From positions 1,683,809-1,747,808 of the forward strand of contig NZ_JAAAML010000001.1 of the NCBI RefSeq assembly GCF_024105735.1: DNA of 64,000 bases, read 5' to 3'. Source of the DNA: Parahoeflea alexandrii (GTDB taxonomy: Bacteria > Pseudomonadota > Alphaproteobacteria > Rhizobiales > Rhizobiaceae). The position numbers were made by a program, and so were the translations under genes. Positions 26,070 to 35,384 of the stretch are shown here, one piece after another. Numbering within the stretch: position 1 is the first letter of the stretch; every line of letters begins with the position of its first letter. The notes beneath the pieces are model-generated. The model did not search any database and was not told where the DNA came from. It saw only the letters and a list, made by a program, of their open reading frames with translations.

Positions 26070-27353
26070 ATGCTTGACATCAAATGGATACGTGAGAACC
26101 CCGCAGCTCTCGACGCGGCGCTTGCCAAGCGCGGTGCCGAGCCTCAGTCGGAACAGCTGATTGCGCTTGATGAGGCGCGCCGAAGCCATGTCGGTGCGCT
26201 GCAGGCCCTGCAGGAACGCCGCAATGCTGCCTCCAAGGATATCGGCAAGGCCATGGCGGCCAAGGATCAGGTAACGGCCGACAGTCTGAAGGCGGAGGTG
26301 GCCAAACTCAAGGACGAGTTGCAGGCCGGCGAAGCCAGGGAACGCGAACTCGACGATGCGCTCAAGCACGCGCTTTCGGTGTTGCCGAACATTCCGCATG
26401 ATGACGTGCCGGTGGGCAAGGACGAGAGCGACAATGTCGAGATCCGGGTTTCAGGGGCGAAACCTGAACTCGGCTTCGAGACCAGGGAGCATTTCGAACT
26501 CGGCGAAGCGCTGGGCATGATGGATTTCGAACGTGCGGCCAAGATGTCAGGCTCAAGGTTCACCATCCTGTCGGGCGGTCTGGCGCGGCTCGAGCGCGCG
26601 CTCGGTCAGTACATGCTGGATCTGCACACCGGCGAGCACGGTTACACGGAAGTCAATCCGCCGCTGATGGTCAATGACGCGGCAGCCTACGGCACCGACA
26701 AGCTTCCCAAGTTTGGCGACGATCTGTTCCGCACCACCGATGGCCGGTGGCTGATCCCGACGGCGGAAGTGCCGCTGACCTACATGGCGGCAGGCGAAAT
26801 CATTGCCGAGGAAGAGCTGCCGAAGCGCTATGCGGCACAAACGGCCTGCTTCCGTTCCGAAGCCGGTTCGGCGGGACGTGACACGCGCGGCATGCTGCGC
26901 CAGCACCAGTTCACCAAGGTCGAGCTTGTTTCGGTGACCACGCCTGAAACCTCGCTGGAGGAGCACGAGCGGATGACCGCGAGCGCGGAAGCCGTGCTGA
27001 AGGGGTTGGGTCTGCATTTCCGCACCATTGTGCTGTGCACCGGAGACATGGGGTTCGGCGCGCGCAAGACCTATGACATCGAGGTTTGGCTGCCCGGGCA
27101 GAAGGCTTACCGCGAAATCTCGTCCTGTTCGGTATGTGGCGATTTCCAGGCACGGCGCATGAACGCACGCTGCCGGAAGGCCGGAGACAAGGCCACGCGC
27201 TTTGTCCATACCCTGAACGGCTCCGGCGTGGCCGTCGGACGTGCCCTGATCGCGGTCATGGAAAACTATCAGAACGCCGATGGTTCGATCACCGTGCCCG
27301 ACGTATTGCGGCCCTATATGGGCGGAATCACGAAGATCGAGAAGGCGGCGTAA
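26070..27353 (+). CDS. serS: seryl-tRNA synthetase
   Basis: Class II synthetase for serine, which also charges tRNA-Sec where present. The N-terminal long coiled-coil arm that grips the tRNA covers about residues 25-105. The catalytic core has motif 2 [25 protein letters not shown] (about 265-289) and motif 3 near [19 protein letters not shown] (about 378-396). 427 residues is normal. It is followed after 24 bases by surE. Confidence 0.96.
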   Translation: MLDIKWIRENPAALDAALAKRGAEPQSEQLIALDEARRSHVGALQALQERRNAASKDIGKAMAAKDQVTADSLKAEVAKLKDELQAGEARERELDDALKHALSVLPNIPHDDVPVGKDESDNVEIRVSGAKPELGFETREHFELGEALGMMDFERAAKMSGSRFTILSGGLARLERALGQYMLDLHTGEHGYTEVNPPLMVNDAAAYGTDKLPKFGDDLFRTTDGRWLIPTAEVPLTYMAAGEIIAEEELPKRYAAQTACFRSEAGSAGRDTRGMLRQHQFTKVELVSVTTPETSLEEHERMTASAEAVLKGLGLHFRTIVLCTGDMGFGARKTYDIEVWLPGQKAYREISSCSVCGDFQARRMNARCRKAGDKATRFVHTLNGSGVAVGRALIAVMENYQNADGSITVPDVLRPYMGGITKIEKAA

Positions 27354-27377
27354 CGCATTCAATTCAGGAGAGCAGGC

Positions 27378-28136
27378 ATGCGCATACTCATCACCAATGA
27401 CGACGGCATCCACGCCGAGGGACTGGAGGTGCTTGAGCGCATCGCAAGGACACTCTCGGATGATGTCTGGATCGTCGCGCCTGAAACCGACCAGAGCGGG
27501 CTTGCGCACTCCCTGACTTTGTCGGAGCCGCTCAGGCTGCGCAAGGTCCGCGACAAGACCTACGCGTTGCGCGGCACGCCCACCGATTGTGTGATCATGG
27601 CCATCAGGAGCCTGATGGACGAGGCTCCGGACCTGGTGCTTTCCGGTGTGAACTCGGGCCAGAATGTTGCCGACGATGTGACCTATTCCGGCACGGTTGC
27701 AGGCGCCATGGAAGGCACGCTGCTCGGCGTCCGCTCGATCGCGATCAGTCAGGCCTACAACTTCGTCAATGGCAGGATCGTTCCCTGGGATGTGGTCGAG
27801 ACGCTGGCGCCGGACCTTCTCAAGAAGCTGGTGAAGATCGATCTTCCGGCAGGCACGCTGCTCAATGTCAACTTCCCCAATTGCGCCGCCGACGAGGTCA
27901 AGGGGGTGATCGTCACAGACCAGGGACAAATGACCCACGGGCTGTCGATCGAAGAACGCCATGACGGGCGCGGCTTTCCCTATTTCTGGCTCAAATTCGG
28001 TCGCCGCGATTTTTCGCCCGAGGCCAACAGCGACATCAAGGCGATCTCCAACGGCTACATATCGGTGACGCCGTTGAAGCTGGATCTGACAAATCACGAG
28101 GTTCAGGAACAGATCGCCAGCGTGCTGGAAAACTGA
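27378..28136 (+). CDS. surE: 5'/3'-nucleotidase SurE
   Basis: Metal-dependent survival phosphatase acting on nucleoside monophosphates. The metal site [13 protein letters not shown] (residues 3-15) with Asp8-Asp9 is exact; further family motifs are [15 protein letters not shown] (Ser loop), [32 protein letters not shown] (about 92-116). AGGAGAG stands before the ATG. It precedes pcm by three bases, the arrangement surE-pcm-nlpD seen also in enterobacteria. Confidence 0.95.
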   Translation: MRILITNDDGIHAEGLEVLERIARTLSDDVWIVAPETDQSGLAHSLTLSEPLRLRKVRDKTYALRGTPTDCVIMAIRSLMDEAPDLVLSGVNSGQNVADDVTYSGTVAGAMEGTLLGVRSIAISQAYNFVNGRIVPWDVVETLAPDLLKKLVKIDLPAGTLLNVNFPNCAADEVKGVIVTDQGQMTHGLSIEERHDGRGFPYFWLKFGRRDFSPEANSDIKAISNGYISVTPLKLDLTNHEVQEQIASVLEN

Positions 28137-28139
28137 ACG

Positions 28140-28793
28140 ATGGATGTGCGGCTGGCGGAGAAGGAAGGGTTTGCCGGGCTTTTTCTTCGCCTCAGGGCCG
28201 AAGGGCTTGCCGACAAGTCGCTGTTGACAGCGCTCGAGCAGACGCCGCGTACGCTGTTCCTGTCTGCCGCCTATTCAGATTGTGCATACCAGGACCGGCT
28301 GGTGCCGATCGATTGCGGTGGATTTGCTGAAAGCGCAGACCTCGTCGCAAGACTGATCGTGGCGCTCGGGATCGAACCCGGGCACCGGGTTCTCGATCTG
28401 GGAACCGGCAGCGGTTTTCTTGCAGCGGTTGCAGCAAGGCTTTCCGAGAGAGTGGTGACGGTGGACCGTTTCAAGACACTGATCCAGCTTGCCCAGCAGC
28501 GGTTTGCCCATCTCGGGCTCGGCAATGTTGTGTCGCGGCAGGCGGATGGGCTCAAGGGTATGAACGGGGAGGGCAGTTTCGACAGGGTCATTGCAACCTG
28601 CGCTTTTGACGCAATGCCACGCCAGTTTGTCGACCAGCTCGCCTCCGGCGGCGTGATGCTCGCGCCGATGCTTCAGGAAAACGGCAAGGCGAGGATGGTA
28701 CGGTTGACAAAGATCGGCAGTCGCTTCGAGCGCGAGGACCTGTTCGAAGTGCCCTACCGGGCATTCATCCCGGGCGTGGCCGCCGCCTTGTAG
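28140..28793 (+). CDS. pcm: protein-L-isoaspartate O-methyltransferase
   Basis: Methylates isoaspartyl residues so that aged proteins can revert to normal aspartate. The 217-residue length and motifs fit the true Pcm group: FLSAAYSDCAYQDRLVPIDCGGFAES in the substrate-entry region (about residues 40-65), SAM motif I VLDLGTGSGFLAAVAARL (about 81-98) and the later RVIATCAFDAMP block. It is three bases after surE and lies before the nlpD-like gene, supporting the repair role better than for the paralogue at 3038. Confidence 0.9.
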   Translation: MDVRLAEKEGFAGLFLRLRAEGLADKSLLTALEQTPRTLFLSAAYSDCAYQDRLVPIDCGGFAESADLVARLIVALGIEPGHRVLDLGTGSGFLAAVAARLSERVVTVDRFKTLIQLAQQRFAHLGLGNVVSRQADGLKGMNGEGSFDRVIATCAFDAMPRQFVDQLASGGVMLAPMLQENGKARMVRLTKIGSRFEREDLFEVPYRAFIPGVAAAL

Positions 28794-28831
28794 CGCCAAA
28801 ATCGCCACAAAAAGCATCGAATTTCGCCAGC

Positions 28832-28847
28832 TTAACCGATGAGTAAC
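28832..28847 (+). promoter_or_regulatory. near-consensus CtrA-type site before nlpD
   Basis: TTAA, seven bases, GTAAC: one mismatch from the TTAA-N7-TTAAC box of the cell-cycle regulator CtrA, 52 bases before the start of a division-associated lipoprotein. The match is seen; binding is inferred. Confidence 0.3.
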
Positions 28848-28898
28848 ACTAACGCGCTTTAATCATCCCAGTTGGTTTTGCGTTGATTGGGTAGTGTT

Positions 28899-30626
28899 AT
28901 GCGTCTCAGACAGACTGTTGTTTCCGGTGCTTCGGTAACCCGTTTGCTCGGTGTTGCGCTCCTGGCGGGTTCTGCTGCCGCGTGCAGCTCGGACGCCAGC
29001 CGCTTCGCCTATCGAAACACGGATCAGTTGACGACGGCTTCCGTACCGCAGCCGTCCGCCGACCGGCTTGCCCCGATGGGTGATATCGGTGCAGGCGCGG
29101 CACCGCAGGGTTTCCCGCAGGCGCCTGCCTATCCGCAGAGCAATTCCTTTCCCCAGAACAACTCCTATCCGGCCGCTCCTGCGTCGGTGTCCCAGGCCTT
29201 TCCTGGAGACTACCGGTCGCCGTCACAGCCGGCATACGACCCCGGATCGACGGGGTCCATACCCGGTTCGGTGGCGCGGGTGGCGTCTTCGTCCTCGAAC
29301 ATCATCACCAACGGAGTGCAGCGCGTGTCTTCGGTTGCGCGCAACGTGTTGCCGTCGCGGCAGCCGGTCCAGCAGCCGTTGCTTGAGCCGATGTCCCAGC
29401 CTGCTGCTCAGGCACCCCAGGCGCCCCAGGCACAGGCTTTCCCCGAGCGCCCGCAGCAACTTTCCTCCTCGGTCCCGGTCAATCCGCGCTATCAGAACGC
29501 CGATCCGGTTCTGGCGCCTGATCCGATCGTTACCGGTTCAGCGCCGCAGAGCGCCGGCTGGACCACCGCAGGCGCCACCAGGATCACGCTGGGCCAGGGT
29601 GAGACGATCTATAACCTGTCAAAGCGTTATGGAGTTCCGGCGAACGAGATCATGAAGGCAAACGGCATCACCGACGCCTCCAATGTGGCGAGCGGGCGGC
29701 AGTTGCTGATTCCGGTCTATGTCTACTCGCGGCAGGCGCCGGTGTCTGCGCCGGACAACAACCCCAAGACGCGGGCGTCGCATTCCAGTTCCGGTCTCGT
29801 CGGCGAGGTCAAGCATGACAGACTGCCGGTACCTGCGCCGTCGCCGGGTCGTGACGTCGCGGTCCTGCCGAGCGCACCGGTCCTGCGCAGCCCGTCGAAC
29901 CAGTCGGCATCGAACCAGGCCGTTTCCGGCACTGCCTCCAACACCGGACAGGCTGCCGGTGGGGTTTATGTCGTCAAGGGTGGCGACACGCTGAGCAAGA
30001 TCGCGCGGAACCACGGTGTCAGCGTCGATGCGCTGAAGGCTGCCAACAATGTGGCGGGCTCCAACATCCGTATCGGGCAGGCGCTCTCTATACCTGGAAC
30101 CGGTTCAGCCGGGCTCGAACCCTCATCGACCGCATCGGTTCCGGAGGCAAAAGCGCCCAAGGCCTACACGCCTCCGGCAAGTGCAGCGACCGACACTGTC
30201 GCGGCAAAGACCAAGGTGGAAACCGCAGCCGTTGCGCCTGCCGCCACCGGCATCGGCAAGTTCCGCTGGCCTGCGCGCGGACAGGTCATCACCGGCTTTG
30301 CCAAGAGCGAAAATGGCAAGCGCAACGACGGCATTGACATCTCGATGCCGACGGGAACACCGATCAAGGCCGCTGAGAATGGTGTGGTGATCTATTCGGG
30401 CGACGGGCTCAAGGAATACGGTAAGACTGTTCTGATCCGGCACGATGACGGCCTCGTCACGGTCTATGCCCACGCCGACCAGCTTCAGGTCAACCGTGGC
30501 GACAAGGTGGCGCGCGGTCAGGTGATCGCCAGTTCCGGCATGACAGGCGTGGCAAAGACCCCGCGTCTGCACTTCGAAGTCCGCAAGAACGCCTCACCGG
30601 TCGATCCGATGAAGTATCTGGAATAG
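28899..30626 (+). CDS. nlpD: NlpD-like LysM/M23 lipoprotein with degenerate catalytic site
   Basis: A 575-residue envelope protein, probably an activator of cell-wall amidases at division. A signal peptide ends in SAAAC with Cys29 as lipidation site (weak lipobox). Two LysM peptidoglycan-binding domains follow (ITLGQGETIYNLSKRYGV..., about 228-275, and YVVKGGDTLSKIARNHGV..., about 357-400), linked by Pro/Ser-rich spacers, then an M23 (LytM) domain from about 445. Two zinc ligands are lost: Asn476 replaces the first His in NDGIDI, and Arg556 replaces the first His of HxH in PRLHFEVR; E. coli NlpD is degenerate in the same way. Start ATG 28899. A clear terminator follows. Confidence 0.88.
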   Translation: MRLRQTVVSGASVTRLLGVALLAGSAAACSSDASRFAYRNTDQLTTASVPQPSADRLAPMGDIGAGAAPQGFPQAPAYPQSNSFPQNNSYPAAPASVSQAFPGDYRSPSQPAYDPGSTGSIPGSVARVASSSSNIITNGVQRVSSVARNVLPSRQPVQQPLLEPMSQPAAQAPQAPQAQAFPERPQQLSSSVPVNPRYQNADPVLAPDPIVTGSAPQSAGWTTAGATRITLGQGETIYNLSKRYGVPANEIMKANGITDASNVASGRQLLIPVYVYSRQAPVSAPDNNPKTRASHSSSGLVGEVKHDRLPVPAPSPGRDVAVLPSAPVLRSPSNQSASNQAVSGTASNTGQAAGGVYVVKGGDTLSKIARNHGVSVDALKAANNVAGSNIRIGQALSIPGTGSAGLEPSSTASVPEAKAPKAYTPPASAATDTVAAKTKVETAAVAPAATGIGKFRWPARGQVITGFAKSENGKRNDGIDISMPTGTPIKAAENGVVIYSGDGLKEYGKTVLIRHDDGLVTVYAHADQLQVNRGDKVARGQVIASSGMTGVAKTPRLHFEVRKNASPVDPMKYLE

Positions 30627-30647
30627 ATGCCCCTCCAGGCAAAACGC

Positions 30648-30681
30648 AAAAAGGCCGGTGCTGTAAGGTGCCGGCCTTTTT
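30648..30681 (+). terminator. intrinsic terminator after nlpD
   Basis: GGCCGG pairs with CCGGCC, flanked by five A on the left and five T on the right, so the stem can extend through A-T pairs. A 12-base loop separates the arms. It lies 22 bases after the stop codon and could also serve the convergent DUF815 gene in the other direction. Confidence 0.85.
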
Positions 30682-30825
30682 CGTTGCCTGGCTTTTTCGT
30701 TGCCGGGCTAACGGTGGCACTGCGCCAGTGCATGCCGGACAAGAATTGTATCGACACCGCGGTAAAGACATTTAAAAACAAAAGATTGAACCGCGCAATG
30801 TGGGGCCGGATCGATGCGGTGCGCC

Positions 30826-31752
30826 TTAGAGCCTATGTCCGCTCCTACCCGCCAGGTCCTGTATGAATTGCCAGGCTACGCGACCGGAGCGTGCGCCTCG
30901 TGTGGTCGACCACTCAAGCGCCTGAGCCTTCAGGTCTTCGTGAGCGGTCTCGAGGCCAAAATGCTGAGCATAGCCGTCGACCATTTCGAGATAGTCCTCC
31001 TGGGAGCACTTGTGAAAGCCGAGCCACAGTCCGAACCGGTCGGAGAGCGAGACCTTTTCCTCGACGGCTTCGCTGGGGTTGATCGCTGTTGAGCGTTCAT
31101 TCTCCATCATGTCACGCGGCAGCAAGTGACGGCGGTTGGAGGTGGCGTAGAGCACGACGTTGTCGGGCCGTCCCTCGATGCCACCGTCAAGAGCTGCCTT
31201 GAGCGATTTGTAGGCGGTGTCATCATGGTCGAAGGACAGGTCATCGCAAAACAGGATGAAGCGGGCGGTGGCCGGTCTGAGAATGGCCATAAGCTCGGGG
31301 AGGCTGTTGATGTCCTCCCGGTGGATCTCAACCAGCTTCAATGGTGCGATGGTCTCGGCCTCTGCGGCCAGTTCGGCATGAGCTGACTTGACCAGAGACG
31401 ATTTTCCCATGCCGCGCGCGCCCCACAGCAAGACATTGTTGGCAGGCAGCCCGCGGGCAAAACGCCGGGTGTTGTCGACCAGGATGTCGCGGACATGATC
31501 TACGCCCTTGATAAGGCCAATATCGATACGGTTCGGCTTGGCGACCGGAGCGAGATGAGCAGCCTCTGCGTTCCACACAAAACACTGTGCGGCATCGAAA
31601 TCATTCTCTGCCGATCTTGCCGGCGCCAGGGATTCCACCGCGCGGGAGAGCCGTGTGAGTTCCGCGAGGATTTGGCGGGCGATTTCATCTTGCATATGGC
31701 TGGTCCATGTCTCAGGGCGCCCGTAGGTCGGCGTTTGCGGTGTCGTGCCCAT
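30826..31752 (-). CDS. AAA-type ATPase of the DUF815 family
   Basis: 308-residue P-loop ATPase of unknown cellular role. Walker A is GARGMGKSSL (residues 111-120), Walker B ILFCDDLSFD (166-175), and a sensor-like YATSNRRHLLPRDMMENE (about 204-221) is characteristic of DUF815. The downstream KVSLSDRFGLWLGFHKCSQEDYLEMV block completes the family pattern. A shorter start at Met20 (31695) is possible. It stands between nlpD and yajC on the opposite strand, a place it also holds in many rhizobia. Confidence 0.88.
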   Translation of the reverse strand: MGTTPQTPTYGRPETWTSHMQDEIARQILAELTRLSRAVESLAPARSAENDFDAAQCFVWNAEAAHLAPVAKPNRIDIGLIKGVDHVRDILVDNTRRFARGLPANNVLLWGARGMGKSSLVKSAHAELAAEAETIAPLKLVEIHREDINSLPELMAILRPATARFILFCDDLSFDHDDTAYKSLKAALDGGIEGRPDNVVLYATSNRRHLLPRDMMENERSTAINPSEAVEEKVSLSDRFGLWLGFHKCSQEDYLEMVDGYAQHFGLETAHEDLKAQALEWSTTRGARSGRVAWQFIQDLAGRSGHRL

Positions 31753-32001
31753 TCAAGATACGGTACGGGCTGCGGAAGGCACGGCGCGGGCTATGTCTTG
31801 CTTAACACCGGTAAATGCGGCGGGCGGCTGGTTGTCAAAACCGGGTAGCACGCTGGACAGAAGCCGAAAAGCGGTTTTGAGCGTGAAATCAGCTGGAAAG
31901 GGGCCATGTTTGCGTTGCATTCGGCCATCTTGCCACTATATTCCGCTCGACCGCTGGAGGCCCCGTGAAGGCCGCCATGCCTTATCTTCAAGGAGTTTTT
32001 C

Positions 32002-32325
32002 ATGTTTGTTACCCCGGCCTATGCCCAGACCGCAGGCGGTGGCGGCGAGATCCTTATGTCGATCCTGCCGTTCCTGCTGATCTTCGTGATCATGTATTTT
32101 CTCATCATCCGGCCGCAGCGGACTCAGATGAAGAAGCGCGAAGAAATGCTCAAGAACGTGCGGCGCGGCGATCAGGTGATCACCGGTGGCGGTGTTGTCG
32201 GCAAGGTCACAAAGGTGATTGACGACGCGGAACTCGAAGTTGAAATCGCCGACGGCGTCAAGGTACGCCTCGTTCGCAGCCTGATCGCGGACGTTCGGGT
32301 CAAGGGCGAACCGGTCAAGGAATAA
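32002..32325 (+). CDS. yajC: preprotein translocase subunit YajC
   Basis: Small accessory subunit of the SecDF complex. 107 residues: a membrane helix (ILMSILPFLLIFVIMYFLII, about 16-36) followed by the RPQRTQMKKREEMLKNVRRGDQVITGGGVVGKV cytoplasmic domain. AAGGAG lies ahead of the ATG. It is followed by secDF after 94 bases. Confidence 0.95.
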   Translation: MFVTPAYAQTAGGGGEILMSILPFLLIFVIMYFLIIRPQRTQMKKREEMLKNVRRGDQVITGGGVVGKVTKVIDDAELEVEIADGVKVRLVRSLIADVRVKGEPVKE

Positions 32326-32419
32326 CCGCAAATCGCGGACAGGATCGCGGTCCTGTCCGCCTGCCGGCGGCATTGATTACCTAACCCCATTTCGTCCCCG
32401 AGGATGAACCGAGAGCCCC

Positions 32420-34990
32420 ATGCTTTATTTCTCCCGTTGGAAAACAACCCTGATCTGGCTAGCCGTGCTCGCCAGTGTGGTGTTCGCATTCCCCAATCTT
32501 CTGAGCCAGCAGCAGGCGGACAGCCTGCCGGATTGGGCGCCTTCGAAGAAAATCACTCTCGGTCTCGACCTGCAGGGCGGCTCCTACATGCTGCTGCAGG
32601 TGGAGCGGCAGGACATTATCAAGGATCGCCTGACAACCACGGTTGATGACGTGCGGCGGCTTTTGCGTGAGGCCGGCATCGGATACACCGGATTGTCTGG
32701 CACCGGGCAGATGGTTCAGGTCCGGATCCGCGACGATGCACGGATAGAGGAAGCTAAAACAGTTCTTTCCGAGCTGACCGAGCCGGTCAATTCCGGCCTG
32801 TTCGGCGGTGGTACTGTTTCCGAGGCCACAATCGAGGAAATGCAGCCTGGCCAGCTTCGGATTCTTCTGACCGATGACGGCATCACCTACCGGATTTCGT
32901 CCGCCGTTACCCAGTCGATCGAGGTGGTGCGCAAGCGTATCGACGAACTCGGAACGACCGAGCCTGTCATCCAGCGGCAGGGTGCAGACCGGATCCTCGT
33001 CCAGGTTCCCGGTCTTGACGATCCGGAGCGTCTGAAGAGCCTGCTCAACCAGACCGCCAAGCTGGCCTTCCGCATGGTGGACACCACGATGCCGGTGCAG
33101 GAAGCCATCCAGGGTCGACCGCCGGCAAATTCGGAAGTTCTCTACACAACCGATGACCCGCCGATTCCCTATCTCATCCAGCGTTCTGTCCTGGTTTCGG
33201 GTGAAAACCTGGTCGATGCGCAGGCCGGATATGACCAGCGCACCAATGAGCCGATCGTCAGCTTCCGCTTCGATTCCAAAGGTGGGCAGCGGTTCGGCCA
33301 GGCAACCACGCAGAATGTCGGTTTGCCTTTTGCCATCGTGCTCGATGAACAGGTGATTTCGGCACCGGTGATCCGCGAACCGATTCTCGGCGGTACCGGA
33401 CAGATCTCCGGCAATTTCGATGTTCAGAGTGCCAACGATCTGGCGATCCTGCTGCGCGCGGGTGCATTGCCCGCAACCCTGACGGTGATCGAAGAGCGGA
33501 CCGTCGGGCCCGGCCTCGGCGCCGATTCGGTGGCCGCCGGTGAAATCGCCGGTATCATTGGCGCGGTCCTGGTGCTGTTTTTCATGTTCGTGGCCTACGG
33601 CATGCTTGGCTTCATCGCCAATCTGGCGCTGATTGCCAACGTTGTGATGATCATGGCGGTGCTGACCATGATCGGCGCGACGCTGACCTTGCCTGGTATT
33701 GCGGGTATTGTGCTGACCGTCGGTATGGCGGTCGATTCCAACGTGCTGATCTACGAGCGCATCCGCGAGGAGCATCGTTCGGGCCGATCACTGATTCAGG
33801 CCATCGACGCGGGCTTCTCCAAGGCTTTTGCGACCATTCTGGATGCCAACGTGACCACCCTGATCGCAGCCGTGATCCTGTTCTATCTCGGCACCGGTCC
33901 GGTGCGCGGCTTCGCGGTGACGCTTGCCGTCGGTATCGTCACCACCGTGTTCACGGCTTTCACCTTTACCCGGTGGATGGTGGCCGAGTGGGTCAAGCGC
34001 AGGCGGCCAAAATCAATGCCGAGGGGGGCGCTGGATGGCATCATCCGCGATTTCACCTTCCGGTTCATGAAGTTGCGCAGGTTCACCTTCATGCTGTCGG
34101 CCGTACTCTCGGTCGGTGCAATGGTTCTGTTTGCCACGATCAACATGAACTACGGCATCGACTTCAAGGGTGGATCGATGATCGAGGTCCAGGCGAAGGA
34201 AGGCAATGCCGATGTTGCCGATATCCGCGCACGCATGTCCGAGCTCAATCTTGGCGATATCCAGGTACAGGAGTTCGGCTCACCGCGTGAAGTGCTGATC
34301 CGGGTTCAGGCGCAGGGCGGCGGCGAGAATGCCGAGCAGACCGTCATCACCCTGGTGCGCGGCGAACTCGAGGGCGATTACGACATCCGCCGTGTCGAGG
34401 TTGTCGGACCGACGGTGTCGGGCGAGCTGGCCCAGGCCGGCACGATCGCTGTGATCGCGTCCCTGCTTGCGATCCTGGTCTACATCTGGTTCCGGTTCGA
34501 GTGGCAGTTCGCGCTCGGCGCGATTATCGCGACGCTGCACGATGTGGTGCTGACGATCGGGATCTTCGTGTTGTCGGGTATAGAGTTCAACCTTTCGAGT
34601 ATCGCGGCGGTGCTGACGATTGTCGGCTATTCGCTCAACGATACGGTTGTCGTCTATGACCGTGTGCGCGAGAACCTGAGGCGTTACAAGAAGATGCCGT
34701 TGACCGGGCTGCTTGATCTATCGATCAACCAGATGTTGCCGCGAACCATCCTGACTTCTGTCACGACGCTTCTGGCGCTTCTGGCTCTGTTCATCTTTGG
34801 CGGGGAGGTTATCCGCTCGTTCACATTCGCCATGATCTTCGGTGTCGCTGTGGGCACGTACTCCTCGATCTTCATCGCGGCGCCGGTGCTGATCCTTTTC
34901 AAGCTCCGTGCGGACAATTTCCGGGTCGGGCTGGATGCGGAGACCGAAGGAGAGACGCCTCCCGAGATGCCGGGCCAGAGCAGGGCCTGA
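32420..34990 (+). CDS. secDF: fused protein translocase subunit SecDF
   Basis: Proton-driven motor that pulls exported proteins through SecYEG on the periplasmic side. One polypeptide of 856 residues contains SecD (residues 1 to about 520: LGLDLQGGSYMLLQV, the periplasmic P1 domain, and the GMAVDSNVLIYERIREE motif of helix 4) and SecF (from about 550: MNYGIDFKGGSMIEVQ, VGYSLNDTVVVYDRVRENLR). The linker around residue 540 (RRRPKSMPRGAL) marks the fusion point. Fused SecDF is usual in alphaproteobacteria. Downstream genes follow at 3-4 bases, forming one operon. Confidence 0.96.
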   Translation: MLYFSRWKTTLIWLAVLASVVFAFPNLLSQQQADSLPDWAPSKKITLGLDLQGGSYMLLQVERQDIIKDRLTTTVDDVRRLLREAGIGYTGLSGTGQMVQVRIRDDARIEEAKTVLSELTEPVNSGLFGGGTVSEATIEEMQPGQLRILLTDDGITYRISSAVTQSIEVVRKRIDELGTTEPVIQRQGADRILVQVPGLDDPERLKSLLNQTAKLAFRMVDTTMPVQEAIQGRPPANSEVLYTTDDPPIPYLIQRSVLVSGENLVDAQAGYDQRTNEPIVSFRFDSKGGQRFGQATTQNVGLPFAIVLDEQVISAPVIREPILGGTGQISGNFDVQSANDLAILLRAGALPATLTVIEERTVGPGLGADSVAAGEIAGIIGAVLVLFFMFVAYGMLGFIANLALIANVVMIMAVLTMIGATLTLPGIAGIVLTVGMAVDSNVLIYERIREEHRSGRSLIQAIDAGFSKAFATILDANVTTLIAAVILFYLGTGPVRGFAVTLAVGIVTTVFTAFTFTRWMVAEWVKRRRPKSMPRGALDGIIRDFTFRFMKLRRFTFMLSAVLSVGAMVLFATINMNYGIDFKGGSMIEVQAKEGNADVADIRARMSELNLGDIQVQEFGSPREVLIRVQAQGGGENAEQTVITLVRGELEGDYDIRRVEVVGPTVSGELAQAGTIAVIASLLAILVYIWFRFEWQFALGAIIATLHDVVLTIGIFVLSGIEFNLSSIAAVLTIVGYSLNDTVVVYDRVRENLRRYKKMPLTGLLDLSINQMLPRTILTSVTTLLALLALFIFGGEVIRSFTFAMIFGVAVGTYSSIFIAAPVLILFKLRADNFRVGLDAETEGETPPEMPGQSRA

Positions 34991-34993
34991 CGG

Positions 34994-35380
34994 ATGGGGT
35001 CAGGCATCGAGATCCGCGAGGCGCATTTTCCGGGAAGGCCGCCGATAGACGCCTATGGCAATGGCGGATTCCGGTTTGCGGAGATGTCGCACCGCGGCTC
35101 AATCCTGTGTCTGCCGTCTGGCGTGCACGGCTGGGATGTGACGGAGGATATGCCGCTGAACATGGAGCAGTTCCGGCGCGTTCTCGATGAAGCCGGGGAC
35201 ATAGAGTTCCTGCTGGTTGGCACCGGCTCCTCGATCCGGCCCTTGCCGGTCGATCTGAAAGCGGCATTGCGGGCTGCCAATGTATCTTCGGATCCCATGA
35301 GCACGGGGGCCGCAGTGCGTACCTACAATGTCATGCTGGCCGAATCACGCGCGGTGGCAGTCGCGCTGATCGCTGTCTGA
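34994..35380 (+). CDS. Mth938-like domain protein (NDUFAF3 homologue)
   Basis: 128 residues of the Mth938/DUF498 family. Landmarks are IDAYGNGGFRF (about 17-27), GSILCLPSGVHGWDV (34-48), IEFLLVGTGSSIRPLP (69-84) and the C-terminal STGAAVRTYNVMLAESRAVAVALIAV, the signature of the family that includes mitochondrial complex I assembly factor NDUFAF3. It starts three bases after secDF and is followed at four bases by a phytoene-synthase-like gene. In alphaproteobacteria the family often accompanies secDF. A role in complex I or membrane protein assembly is inference. Confidence 0.85.
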   Translation: MGSGIEIREAHFPGRPPIDAYGNGGFRFAEMSHRGSILCLPSGVHGWDVTEDMPLNMEQFRRVLDEAGDIEFLLVGTGSSIRPLPVDLKAALRAANVSSDPMSTGAAVRTYNVMLAESRAVAVALIAV

Positions 35381-35384
35381 GCGG

